A stretch of DNA of 64,000 bases from Paracoccaceae bacterium (GTDB lineage Bacteria; Pseudomonadota; Alphaproteobacteria; Rhodobacterales; Rhodobacteraceae), in the NCBI GenBank assembly GCA_022823605.1, contig JAJEHS010000005.1, positions 124,001 through 188,000 on the forward strand, read 5' to 3'. Of the stretch, positions 18,368 to 26,944 are shown piece after piece (position 1 is the stretch's first letter; every line of letters starts with the position of its first letter). The notes beneath the pieces were generated by a model, which made no database searches, was not told where the DNA came from, and saw nothing but the letters and a program-made list of their open reading frames with translations. Made by a program: the position numbers and the translations under genes.

Positions 18368-19618
18368 TTAACTGAATCGTCTAGGGAAATAGGGGGAAAT
18401 GTCAATCATATACTGATCATTGGCTATCAGTTCAGCCAAAATTCTGCCGGTTTTCGGCCCACCTGTCAATCCGATATGATGATGTCCGAACCCGGTATAA
18501 ATACGAGATTCACCTACTTCGCCGATAAATGGCAGGCTGTCACATGGTGCAGGTCTGTGCCCTAGCCACTCTTCGGTATCCTCCCATTCCAGATCCGGAT
18601 AAGTGTTTCGGACATGCCTCTTGATGATTTCCAATGGCTTTTTGGAAGGAGGTGCCGTTAATCCCCCAAATTCCAGAATGCCTGCGCATCGTAACCCTAT
18701 CGCCATAGGAGTCATGACGAATTTTCCTGAAGCAACCATGACTGGGCAGGGAGGTACGATTGAAGGGGACCGAAACAGGATATGATATCCCCGTTCCGAT
18801 TCCATGGGTACGGTCAACCCCAACTTTTTCATGAGGTCCCTGGACCAGATCCCCGCGGTGATTACCAGATCGGTGCAATCGAAACTCCCCTGATCGGTTT
18901 CAACCGAGTTTATTTTTCCATCAACCTTGCTGAAATCCTTGACACGGGCCTTGATAAAGGTTCCTCCCTGTTCCCTGAAGGTCGTAGCGAGGTCCTTGAC
19001 ATATTGTCCGGGATTCAGGACAAAACCATGAGAATCCATAACCGCCAGTAGATTTATGCTGTTGCTGGTTCCGGGAAGAATTTCCCTTACTTCCTGCCCC
19101 TCGACGATTTGCGGTTCAAAACCGGCCTCGGTTCTGATTGACCAGACATAACCATCATTTTCAAAGGCTTTTCTTGATTCGTAGGCAAAAATGTATTTCG
19201 AATCCTGCAACCATTGTTCCGCCTTGGTGCCATGAGCCAGATCCCTGTGTTGAACCACCGAATCGGCAACTATCTCGGTGAGACCCCTGGATATTCTTCT
19301 TGTGTCATCGTCATTGGCATTGAGCAGATAGCGAACTAGAAAGGGTGCTAAAAAAGGCAATTTTTGCCAGATGACATAGAGGGGAAAATCAGGATTCAAC
19401 AGATATCCTGGAATCTTGGGTATCATTTTTGGTGCGGTAACGGGTGTAATCGAACATGCGGCCAGAACACCGGCATTGCCAAAGGAGGTACCTTCACCAG
19501 GTTCGCTGCGGTCCATGAGGGTTACATTCTCACCAAAGCGCTGAAGCCACAAGGCTGTGGAAACACCGGCTATGCCGGCACCCACAACAATGATTTGCTT
19601 CTTGTTGCCGATAGTCAT
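18368..19618 (-). CDS. FAD-dependent amino-acid oxidoreductase, DadA-like (DAO family)
   Basis: The N-terminus has the FAD dinucleotide-binding motif IIVVGAGIAGVSTALWL, followed by GEGTSFGNAGVL, typical of D-amino-acid dehydrogenase DadA. The C-terminal motif reads GHRPAPCDSLPFIGEV and YTGFGHHHIGLTGGPKTG. Starting at ATG 19618 it has about 416 residues; an in-frame TTG at 19630 abuts the upstream stop. Expected chemistry is oxidative deamination of a D-amino acid or related secondary amine to an imine/keto acid, with electrons passed to the respiratory chain. It lies between a ThDP enzyme and a TRAP binding protein in one operon. Confidence 0.88.
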   Translation of the reverse strand: MTIGNKKQIIVVGAGIAGVSTALWLQRFGENVTLMDRSEPGEGTSFGNAGVLAACSITPVTAPKMIPKIPGYLLNPDFPLYVIWQKLPFLAPFLVRYLLNANDDDTRRISRGLTEIVADSVVQHRDLAHGTKAEQWLQDSKYIFAYESRKAFENDGYVWSIRTEAGFEPQIVEGQEVREILPGTSNSINLLAVMDSHGFVLNPGQYVKDLATTFREQGGTFIKARVKDFSKVDGKINSVETDQGSFDCTDLVITAGIWSRDLMKKLGLTVPMESERGYHILFRSPSIVPPCPVMVASGKFVMTPMAIGLRCAGILEFGGLTAPPSKKPLEIIKRHVRNTYPDLEWEDTEEWLGHRPAPCDSLPFIGEVGESRIYTGFGHHHIGLTGGPKTGRILAELIANDQYMIDISPYFPRRFS

Positions 19619-19630
19619 ATCAGTCTTCAA

Positions 19631-21325
19631 TCACCCCATCCACCTCAATACCGGTGCCTCGGCCTGTTCCAACGGTTGACAGACAATATCGACCAGGGTT
19701 GGTTCTTCGGTCTTGATTGCCGAATTCAATTTTGGTTTCAAATCCTCAATGCTCTCCACCCGCCAGGATTTCAATCCGTAGTCAGAAGCAATTTTGGCAT
19801 GATCCGTTCGGGAGAAATCAACATTGTGATAACGTTGTTCATAATCATCATGCTGACTTGCCTTGATCCAGCCAAAACTTTTGTTTGAAATCACGATAAT
19901 GGTAATCGGAATGCCAATCCGGGTCAGGGTTTCCAACTCGCCACAGGAAAAGCCGAACGAACCATCACCCATGATGGCGATGACTTCCTTGTTCTTGGTT
20001 CCGCACCAGGCACCCATTGCCGCTCCCAGGGAATAACCCAGTGCACCATGGGCCCGGTTGGTTATGAAGTATCTGCCTGCCTTTGGAAAACGGTAGAATG
20101 CTGATATGTAAGGGCATGGCGTACCTGGGTCACATACGATTATGGCATCATCCGACAATGTTTCCTGCAGACCGAGAACAATGGCCTCTGGGTTTATCAT
20201 GTCATTGGCAGATCGAGCGATATCATGGAATTTTTGAAATTTTTGCTCGGTGGCCTGTCTGACTATTGAGGCACCATTAAATCCCTTGCTGGGAATTCCA
20301 CCCTCGGCAAGAAGTTGATTCAGTTCCTTTAATGCAAGAAAGAGGTCGGCCACAATACCGAGTTCCGTTTGGTAATTGGCACCAATTACTTCAGGATCGC
20401 TGTCAATGTGGATTATTCTGGTATCCGATGTTGGTGCCTGCCATCTGGAAGTGGTCGTGGAACCTGCCCGACAACCAAGAAACATTACCAGATCGGCTTG
20501 CTTCAAGATTTCCCAGGTTTCTTCGGTACTTCCATTCGAACCGACCACCCCGGCACAGTTGGGATGAAATTCCGACAGGCTTCCCTGACCCGAAATCGAG
20601 GTCAAAACCGGCATATCAAAATATTCGACAAATTTCTTCAACTCTTCCATGGCATTGGCAATGACAACGCCACCACCGCAGACAATCACGGGCCTTTCAG
20701 CAGATATGACAAGTTTCAGAACCTCTTCAGTCATTCCAGGCTCTGGAGCAGCCCGCCAGGCGGGGAAATGGAGATGTGATTTATCTGCCCAGATATCCTC
20801 GTATGGAACATCTTCATATTGTATATCATAGGGAATGCCCAGATGTGTTGATCCGGGTCGTCCGGTCGTCATCATTCGAAACGCCTTTCGAATCATGCGT
20901 GGAATATGATTACCCCGTCTGACAACGGTATTCCACTTTGTCAATGGACGCATCAACGCTTCCTGATCGATTTCGGTCAAGGGGAATTTCCCATAGGAGG
21001 CAAGCGAGATGTCCGTTGTAATGGATAAAATGGCCGAGGAGGATTCATTCGCTTCGATCAGGCCAGGAAGTATGTAGGTGGCGCCACCTCCCGAAGGACC
21101 TTCACACACTCCAACCTTGCCTGTCGTTCGAGCATAGCCATCGGCCATATAGGAGGCTGTACGTTCATCACGGACCAGAATGTGATTTATGGGGTGATCA
21201 AGGGTCAGAATGGAATCGTAGAAAGGAAGGGTTGTATCACCGCATAACCCGAAAATGTATTCGACCTCGTACTTTTCAAGCATACGTACCAGGGCATCTG
21301 CCCCCGAGAGTGAGGAATTCATCAT
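19631..21325 (-). CDS. Thiamine-diphosphate-dependent enzyme (acetolactate synthase-like)
   Basis: The 564-residue protein has all three ThDP-enzyme domains: the N-terminal Pyr domain with catalytic Glu in RDERTASYMADGYAR, the central domain (RPVIVCGGGVVIANA) and the C-terminal PP domain with the metal/ThDP motif GDGSFGFSCGELETLTRIG ending in an Asn (ISNKSFG). It is related to acetolactate synthase, glyoxylate carboligase and sulfoacetaldehyde acetyltransferase, but no specific substrate motif was recognised. Position at the head of the TRAP/DadA operon suggests it acts on the keto acid produced by the oxidase. True acetolactate synthase is less likely because no ilvH is nearby. Confidence 0.88.
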   Translation of the reverse strand: MMNSSLSGADALVRMLEKYEVEYIFGLCGDTTLPFYDSILTLDHPINHILVRDERTASYMADGYARTTGKVGVCEGPSGGGATYILPGLIEANESSSAILSITTDISLASYGKFPLTEIDQEALMRPLTKWNTVVRRGNHIPRMIRKAFRMMTTGRPGSTHLGIPYDIQYEDVPYEDIWADKSHLHFPAWRAAPEPGMTEEVLKLVISAERPVIVCGGGVVIANAMEELKKFVEYFDMPVLTSISGQGSLSEFHPNCAGVVGSNGSTEETWEILKQADLVMFLGCRAGSTTTSRWQAPTSDTRIIHIDSDPEVIGANYQTELGIVADLFLALKELNQLLAEGGIPSKGFNGASIVRQATEQKFQKFHDIARSANDMINPEAIVLGLQETLSDDAIIVCDPGTPCPYISAFYRFPKAGRYFITNRAHGALGYSLGAAMGAWCGTKNKEVIAIMGDGSFGFSCGELETLTRIGIPITIIVISNKSFGWIKASQHDDYEQRYHNVDFSRTDHAKIASDYGLKSWRVESIEDLKPKLNSAIKTEEPTLVDIVCQPLEQAEAPVLRWMG

Positions 21326-21616
21326 ATAAAATTCAAATTATACAAACAGTGCGAACGAATGTTGGTAATTCCCTAAATTAGAACATAAAGCAACCAATTA
21401 TTTGGACCTAAATCCTTCAAAATGATCTATTTTTCACGGAATGAAAATCATTAATTCCATGTAGATTCTTAATCAAATAGAAGGATATATGAGCATACAT
21501 CCATGATATCGGTAACACAAAAAACAGTTGTTTGGAATACAGGAAAATTTCTTGGTGTTACCCTTATTCACCTTATATTATACCCATCGATATCGAATTA
21601 TCATTAGGATAAAGTA

Positions 21617-21784
21617 ATGAACAAACTTCACAAAATCATTCCCCACGAAGAGGTAAGCAAGGGAAAGAACAAAGCTCCAGATAATAGACTCGAGTCAATA
21701 AAGGTCTCACCAACATCAGAGCGGATCATAAAGCAGACATCTTTGAAGCGAAAAGCACTGATGATGTCCTTGGCAGACCGGTGA
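21617..21784 (+). CDS. Small antitoxin partner of Doc (55 aa)
   Basis: A 55-codon frame starts at ATG 21617 (AGGATAAAG just upstream) and its TGA overlaps the GTG start of the Doc gene (GTGA). The protein is basic and ends in KALMMSLADR. A second copy of this arrangement exists at 47405-47590, where the C-terminus reads SALVALADK directly upstream of a Doc paralogue; PTSE/PTSD and the (S/A)LAD(R/K) end are shared. That recurrence is the main evidence that this is a real gene. It does not resemble Phd by eye. Confidence 0.68.
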   Translation: MNKLHKIIPHEEVSKGKNKAPDNRLESIKVSPTSERIIKQTSLKRKALMMSLADR

Positions 21785-22176
21785 GAAACTATCAAGTAAC
21801 CTTGGCAGATGCAATTTGCGCACACAGGGAGGCTCTAGAATTTGGGGGTGCCGAAGGCATTCGCGATGAGAACGCCATCCTTTCTGCCCTTGCCCGTCCT
21901 TACCATGGTTATCATCATCGGATTTATCAGAAGGCGGCTGCTTTGGTTCATGGGATCATCAAGAGTCATGGATTCGTGGACAGTAACAAGCGTACATCTT
22001 TTTACCTTGTTGATCTGCTGGCTGAAAGGAGCGGTTATGTGATTGTTGAAAGCGACGAGGCTATTGGAGATATGTTTGTTAGCGTTGCCAATGGGGAAAC
22101 TGGTTACCAGGAACTCGCCGAATGGTTTCGGGATCGATTACTAAGACCAATACAGGTCAGCCGCCAGCCTCAATGA
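21781..22176 (+). CDS. doc: Doc-type Fic toxin
   Basis: The 131-residue protein carries the Fic/Doc motif HGFVDSNKRT and the N-terminal Doc signature GIRDENAILSALARPYHGYH. Doc toxins phosphorylate EF-Tu and so stop translation until their antitoxin neutralises them. The start is GTG 21781, overlapping the stop of the 55-residue upstream gene. All motif residues His, Asp, Asn, Lys and Arg are present, so the gene should be functional. A paralogue with an amber codon is at 46986-47402. Confidence 0.88.
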   Translation: MRNYQVTLADAICAHREALEFGGAEGIRDENAILSALARPYHGYHHRIYQKAAALVHGIIKSHGFVDSNKRTSFYLVDLLAERSGYVIVESDEAIGDMFVSVANGETGYQELAEWFRDRLLRPIQVSRQPQ

Positions 22177-22345
22177 CTTCAATGTAAGGATAGCTGAAAG
22201 AGTCATTATTCGGGTTCAATAGTAAATACCACTGCATTTAGCATTTTACTTCCTTTCCCTTTGGTTAGGGTTTGAATTTACTTGATAATTTCATAAATCT
22301 TTGAGGGGAAATTATTGAAAATTATTTGCAAGTGGGGGAAATGAA

Positions 22346-23086
22346 ATGGTTATTGAGCGAGGTGGCAAGACTATTTTTGGTGCAACGGTCGGCGTGATGA
22401 TGCTTGATACCCAATTTCCTAGAATATACGGGGATATTGCCAATGCCAATACATGGCCATTTCCGATCCAGTATCGTATAGTCAAGGGGGCTTCCCCCGA
22501 CATAGTCGTGAGAAAAAAGGCTGAGGGTCTTTTGGAGGGATTTATCAAGGCCGGCAAGGACCTGGTCGCTCATGGAGCCGATGGATTGACTACCAATTGT
22601 GGCTTTTTGGCACTCATTCAGGACAAGGTAAGGAATGCCATTGATGTCCCGGTCGCAACCTCTTCCCTAATGCAGGTTCCAATGGTCAACAGCATGCTGG
22701 GTAATGACAGGAGGGCTGGTATAATCACCATTTCCAAGGAGCATCTTACCGATGAGCACCTGAGGCTTGCCAATGTTCCCCTTGATACCCCGATCGTTGG
22801 TACGGAAGGAGGCAGGGAATTTACCCACAAGATTCTGGACGATTTGCCCGAAATCGATTTTTCCCTTTGCCTGGAAGATCTGAAGGATGCAGCCCGGGAT
22901 ATGGTCAACAACCACAAGGATGTCGGTGGAATCGTACTTGAATGCACCAATATGGCCCCCTATGCAGCAGCCATTCGCAAGATAACCAAGTTGCCTGTTT
23001 ATTCGATCTATACCCATATTTGCTGGTTGCAGTCCGGTCTGGTACCACGGCGTTTCCCTTATCAACTTGATGATCCAAGATTATAA
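22346..23086 (+). CDS. Aspartate/glutamate racemase-superfamily protein
   Basis: The 246-residue protein has two Cys-centred motifs in the positions expected for the superfamily: GLTTNCGFLAL in the first half and VLECTNMAPYAAAI in the second. This two-Cys, cofactor-independent layout occurs in Asp/Glu racemases, hydantoin racemases and arylmalonate decarboxylases. The exact substrate is not visible. The gene lies opposite the DadA/ThDP operon and just upstream of leuB (62 nt), so a role in handling a D-amino acid or a malonate-like compound is plausible. ATG 22346 has GGGGGA upstream. Confidence 0.82.
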   Translation: MVIERGGKTIFGATVGVMMLDTQFPRIYGDIANANTWPFPIQYRIVKGASPDIVVRKKAEGLLEGFIKAGKDLVAHGADGLTTNCGFLALIQDKVRNAIDVPVATSSLMQVPMVNSMLGNDRRAGIITISKEHLTDEHLRLANVPLDTPIVGTEGGREFTHKILDDLPEIDFSLCLEDLKDAARDMVNNHKDVGGIVLECTNMAPYAAAIRKITKLPVYSIYTHICWLQSGLVPRRFPYQLDDPRL

Positions 23087-23148
23087 CCCATCTGTTTCAT
23101 CCTTATTCACAATCGAAATTCAATTACAGAAAGGAGAACTGAACGGCC

Positions 23149-24252
23149 ATGTACAACTTATTGATTCTGGCTGGAGACGGCATAGGCCCAGAGGTAATGG
23201 AGGAAGTAAAGAAAGTTATTTCCTGGTTCAAGGACAAGCGGGGTCTGGAATTTGGTGTTACCGAGGATTTGGTCGGTGGTATCGCCTATGACAACTATGG
23301 AACTCCATTACATGACAAGACCCTGAAACTGGCCTTTGAAACGGATGCCATTTTGCTAGGGGCAGCTGGTGCTCCAAAGTATGATGATCTTCCCTTTGAG
23401 GTCAAGCCGGAAAGAGGACTTCTCAAACTCAGAAAGGAGTTGGATTTATATGCCAATCTGAGACCTGCGATGTGTTTTGATGCCCTTGCTGAATTTTCCT
23501 CATTGAAAAAGGACATTGTCTCCGGACTTGACATCATGATCGTTCGGGAACTTACCTCGGGTGTGTATTTTGGTGAACCTCGGGGAATCATGGATGACAA
23601 CGAGGGAGGAAGAATTGGCGTCAACACGCAAAGATATACCACTTCGGAAATCCGACGGGTAGCACGTTCAGCCTTTGAACTTGCCAGAAAAAGAAACAAC
23701 CGGGTATGCTCAATGGAGAAGGCCAATGTGATGGAATCCGGTGTACTCTGGCGAGAGGAGGTCCAATGGGTTGGAGACAATGAATATCCTGATGTTGAGT
23801 TGAGCCACATGTATGCGGATGCTGGAGCCATGCAACTGGTCAGGAATCCCAAACAGTTTGATGTAATCGTTACCGACAATTTATTTGGTGACATCCTATC
23901 AGATGCTGCAGCCATGCTGACAGGTTCCCTGGGAATGCTTCCATCAGCGTCCTTGGGAGACAATTCCCCCAAGGGCCTTCCCAGGGCACTTTACGAACCG
24001 GTACATGGTTCGGCACCTGATATTACCGGTCAGGCAAAAGCCAATCCCTGTGCCTGTATTCTCTCCTTTGCCATGGCCCTGAAATACTCCTTCGGTTTGC
24101 TTGAGGAAGCAGGCTTGCTGGAACGGGCTGTTGAACAGGCACTGGCCAATGGCGTCAGGACACCGGACCTTTTGCAGATTGAAGGAAAAAATCCAGCCAC
24201 TACATCAGAGATGGGTAAAGAAGTAATCAATTGTCTGAATGATTTGAGTTAA
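23149..24252 (+). CDS. leuB: 3-isopropylmalate dehydrogenase
   Basis: LeuB oxidises and decarboxylates 3-isopropylmalate with NAD+. The 367-residue protein has the family N-terminus [14 protein letters not shown], the substrate motif [14 protein letters not shown], and the dehydrogenase signature [37 protein letters not shown] near the C-terminus contacts NAD. AAAGGAG lies 8 nt upstream of the ATG. leuC and leuD are 17.4 kb upstream in the same direction. Confidence 0.97.
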   Translation: MYNLLILAGDGIGPEVMEEVKKVISWFKDKRGLEFGVTEDLVGGIAYDNYGTPLHDKTLKLAFETDAILLGAAGAPKYDDLPFEVKPERGLLKLRKELDLYANLRPAMCFDALAEFSSLKKDIVSGLDIMIVRELTSGVYFGEPRGIMDDNEGGRIGVNTQRYTTSEIRRVARSAFELARKRNNRVCSMEKANVMESGVLWREEVQWVGDNEYPDVELSHMYADAGAMQLVRNPKQFDVIVTDNLFGDILSDAAAMLTGSLGMLPSASLGDNSPKGLPRALYEPVHGSAPDITGQAKANPCACILSFAMALKYSFGLLEEAGLLERAVEQALANGVRTPDLLQIEGKNPATTSEMGKEVINCLNDLS

Positions 24253-24283
24253 TCGCAAAACATCAGTATCATGTCGTTGAATT

Positions 24284-24360
24284 CGGAGTGTAGCTCAGCC
24301 TGGTAGAGCACTGTCTTCGGGAGGCAGGGGCCGGAGGTTCAAATCCTCTCACTCCGACCA
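24284..24360 (+). tRNA. tRNA-Pro (anticodon CGG)
   Basis: The 77-nt cloverleaf has acceptor arms CGGAGTG / CACTCCG with encoded ACCA, D-arm GCTCAGCCTGGTAGAGC, anticodon stem CTGTC / GGCAG around loop TTCGGGA (anticodon CGG) and T-arm GGAGG TTCAAAT CCTCT. It lies 31 nt after leuB. Confidence 0.97.
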
Positions 24361-24437
24361 GGAAATCAGAATTTGGATAAACCAACTGATAGAGATAACC
24401 ATTTACCCTGAAGGTCTGTTGAATTTACGGTGAAGAA

Positions 24438-24830
24438 ATGCCGAAAAAACACATTCACCCCTATCAAACCCGCTATCATGCCAAGGCGATTTATTCCAAG
24501 GCCATCAGGGCAAGTGGTGACCTGGTCTTCATGCAAGGTCAGGTTGGTGTTGATGACAATGGCGATCTGGTTGGGAAGGGTGACCCGGGTCAGCAAGCTG
24601 ATCAGGCTTGCCGCAACATACAGAAGTGGATGCGGGAGGCAGGTGGTGAATTAACCGATGTATGCAAGTTGACAGTTTATGTAACAGACATTTCCTACCG
24701 ACCAGCCGTCTATAAGGCTATCAATAAATGGTTTGACGGTGTGAGGCACTGCAGCACGGGAGTGGTTGTTTCAAGTTTGGCTGATGAGGATTTGTTGGTG
24801 GAAATCGATGCCATGGGGATGATTGATTAA
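24438..24830 (+). CDS. Rid-family (YjgF/YER057c/UK114) protein lacking the usual arginine
   Basis: The 130-residue protein has the Rid layout: YSKAIRASGDLVFMQGQVG, a middle helix NIQKWMREAG and C-terminal VEIDAMG. In RidA itself an Arg in the segment before the EIxA motif binds the substrate carboxylate; here that segment reads HCSTGVVVSSLADEDLLVEI and no Arg is present, so it is probably a Rid1-7 type without normal imine deaminase activity. The neighbourhood (DadA-like oxidase, racemase relative, amino-acid importer) is consistent with handling reactive imines or carbamates. Confidence 0.85.
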   Translation: MPKKHIHPYQTRYHAKAIYSKAIRASGDLVFMQGQVGVDDNGDLVGKGDPGQQADQACRNIQKWMREAGGELTDVCKLTVYVTDISYRPAVYKAINKWFDGVRHCSTGVVVSSLADEDLLVEIDAMGMID

Positions 24831-25203
24831 ACCATGGTCATTGGTTTTTCGCTTCTTTCCAAATTTTTCCAGTCAATAAATCTGTTCAATAATATTTGAT
24901 TTCTTGAAAAGCCCCTCTTTTTGAACCGGAAATCCTGAACTCGAATACGGCTTGTAGACAACAAGGCATTCTTCAGCAATCATATTTGCAAAGTCATGTG
25001 GAAAGAAACATCATGATACATTCCACTCCGGTTCATATGCTGGTAGTTTTTCTAGTTGATAAACCAAATCCAATAAATAAAATGTTCCTTTATGTTGTTT
25101 AAACGCTTTATTGCAAAATGGTTGCAGAGGAAGACCAGAACCTTCCCCTTTTTCATGGGCTGGGATAATGAGGATTTTGTTCTGGCGGTTAATGTACAAA
25201 TAA
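24831..25203. other. Intergenic region upstream of the amino-acid importer
   Basis: No convincing gene. A short leftward frame (25011-25199) contains NKILIIPAHEKGEG, slightly reminiscent of the end of HicA toxins, but lacks the rest of the domain and a start. The importer promoter should be here. No riboswitch was recognised. Confidence 0.35.
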
Positions 25204-26043
25204 ATGGTCGCAACTGATCAAACCCTTACAAGAGTACGGCCAAAAGCCACAATCAGTTTCAGCCAGACGGCCCGTACAAGCCTTCAGGTGTTTCAGGCCA
25301 TTATAATTTTCAGCATACTGGCTTGGGTCTCGTACAGGGGTGCCCAGGCAATGGAATACAACTGGCAATGGTACAGGATTCCAAGGTTTTTTTATCGGGT
25401 CATCGATGGTGAAATAATTTGGGGCCCATTGGTAATGGGTTTCATTGAAACGCTTAGACTGGCAGGCGTATCGATAATCTTTGCCATTCTGATTGGATTT
25501 GTTACGGCCTTTGCCAGATTGTCCAATTCATTTGCCGGCAAATGGATCGCTACCTTTTATCTTGAGGCCATCCGGAATACCCCTTTGCTGGTCCAGCTCT
25601 TCCTGTTTTATTTCGTGCTGGCCCCAATCTTCGGGATGGACCGATTTTGGGCCGGTGTGCTCTGCCTGTCTTTTTTCGAGGGTTCGTTTGCCTCGGAAAT
25701 CATTCGAGGGGGGATCATTGGGGTACCCAGGGATCAGTATGAAGCCAGTGATGCCATAGGGCTGACACCATATGACAAATATACCAAAATAATCATCCCC
25801 CAATCCATGCCACTTATTCTTCCTCCCCTGACGGGATTGATCATTTCACTTATCAAACACTCAGCTATCGTCAGTGTCATTGCAGTATCGGAATTGACGA
25901 CAGTAGGTATGAATTTGATTTCGGAGACTTTCATGGCCTTTGAAATCTGGTTTATTGTTGCGGGCATTTACCTGGCCCTGACAGTCACACTTTCAGCAGG
26001 TGTTTCCCTGTTCGAAAGACAATTAGAGAAAGGTAAGCATTAG
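25204..26043 (+). CDS. Polar amino-acid ABC importer permease (HisM/GlnP family), first subunit
   Basis: The 279-residue membrane protein has the HisM-family segment YLEAIRNTPLLVQLFLFYF and the EAA loop EASDAIGLTPYDKYTKIIIPQ. It forms a heterodimeric pore with the permease at 26945. The N-terminal extension with an extra membrane helix (about residues 30-50) is like that of AapQ-type subunits. It is the first gene of a four-gene operon permease-SBP-permease-ATPase. Confidence 0.92.
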   Translation: MVATDQTLTRVRPKATISFSQTARTSLQVFQAIIIFSILAWVSYRGAQAMEYNWQWYRIPRFFYRVIDGEIIWGPLVMGFIETLRLAGVSIIFAILIGFVTAFARLSNSFAGKWIATFYLEAIRNTPLLVQLFLFYFVLAPIFGMDRFWAGVLCLSFFEGSFASEIIRGGIIGVPRDQYEASDAIGLTPYDKYTKIIIPQSMPLILPPLTGLIISLIKHSAIVSVIAVSELTTVGMNLISETFMAFEIWFIVAGIYLALTVTLSAGVSLFERQLEKGKH

Positions 26044-26059
26044 TAAGAGGAGTTTTGTT

Positions 26060-26893
26060 ATGAAACTGAAAAATATCTTCAGGGGATTTCTCATAGCCCC
26101 TGTCATTGCCTTGTTGGGAGTGGGTTTCTCCTCCGTTCAGGCACAGGAAGAAAGCGTTCTGGTTGAAATTCAAAAGCGGGGCGTATTGAAAGTGGGCATG
26201 TCAACCTTCGTACCTTGGGCCATGCGTGACAAGGAAGGCAACCTGATTGGGTTCGAAATCGATGTCGCCACAAGGGTAGCTGAGGACATGGGTGTAGAAG
26301 TTGAATTCGTTCCAACCCAGTGGAGTGGGATCATTCCGGCCCTGCTCGCCAAGAAGTTTGATATCATTATCGGCGGGATGTCAATTACTCCCCAACGAAA
26401 CCTGACAGTCAACTTTACCCGTGCATATGCCAATTCGGGCCAGCAAATGGCAGCGAATATCGAGCTGGCTGGGGATAAATCGACACTGGAGGATTTCAAT
26501 TCACCGGATGTAACGATTTCCTGTCGTCGTGGTGCAACACCTTGTACCATTGCCCAGAAAATGTTCCCGAAAGCGGAAATCAGAAGATTTGATGATGATG
26601 CCCAGGCCTTTCAGGAAGTTGTCAATGGCAATGCCACGGCAACCATCTCAAGTGCACCAAAACCCCGCTTCTGGACCGATGCCAATCCGGACAAGGTATT
26701 CCTGCCTTTTGAAGATCAGAACCTTACCAGGGGTAATGAGGCATTTGCTCTGAGAAAGGGTGACCCAGATGCCCTCAACTACTTTTCCAACTGGATTTTG
26801 CTTCGTCAAGATGACGGTTGGTTGAAAGAAACCCATGATTTCTGGTTCAAAAATCAATCCGCCTGGATTGATATGGTTTCCATTGATCAATAG
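26060..26893 (+). CDS. Amino-acid ABC importer substrate-binding protein (family 3)
   Basis: The 277-residue precursor has a signal peptide ending near SSVQAQ. Family 3 features: GVLKVGMSTFVPWAMRDKEG, IGFEIDVATRVAEDMG and WSGIIPALLAKKFDIIIGGM. The ligand-contact Asp in the FEIDVA motif is present; a basic or polar amino acid is the usual ligand. RBS GAGGAG precedes ATG 26060. Two Cys (ISCRRGATPC) may form a disulfide. It is followed by a hairpin at 26907-26931. Confidence 0.92.
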   Translation: MKLKNIFRGFLIAPVIALLGVGFSSVQAQEESVLVEIQKRGVLKVGMSTFVPWAMRDKEGNLIGFEIDVATRVAEDMGVEVEFVPTQWSGIIPALLAKKFDIIIGGMSITPQRNLTVNFTRAYANSGQQMAANIELAGDKSTLEDFNSPDVTISCRRGATPCTIAQKMFPKAEIRRFDDDAQAFQEVVNGNATATISSAPKPRFWTDANPDKVFLPFEDQNLTRGNEAFALRKGDPDALNYFSNWILLRQDDGWLKETHDFWFKNQSAWIDMVSIDQ

Positions 26894-26906
26894 TTGACCA
26901 ATTGAC

Positions 26907-26931
26907 AAGGCAGCCTTTGTCAGGCTGCCTT
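26907..26931 (+). terminator. Intercistronic hairpin after the amino-acid-binding-protein gene
   Basis: AAGGCAGCC and GGCTGCCTT form a perfect 9-bp stem around a 7-nt loop. No T run follows, so it is more likely a stabilising or attenuating hairpin than a full terminator. It lies 13 nt after the binding-protein stop and overlaps a potential TTG start of the next gene, supporting the use of ATG 26945 instead. Confidence 0.75.
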
Positions 26932-26944
26932 GCCCTTCCCATTA

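Noticed and set aside
19631-21325. Annotation as biosynthetic acetolactate synthase (ilvB)
   Set aside because: No ilvH or ilvC nearby and the operon carries import and oxidase genes, so a catabolic ThDP enzyme is more likely.
25011-25199. Leftward 62-residue frame with a HicA-like phrase
   Set aside because: Only a few residues fit, the N-terminal half of HicA is missing and there is no antitoxin.
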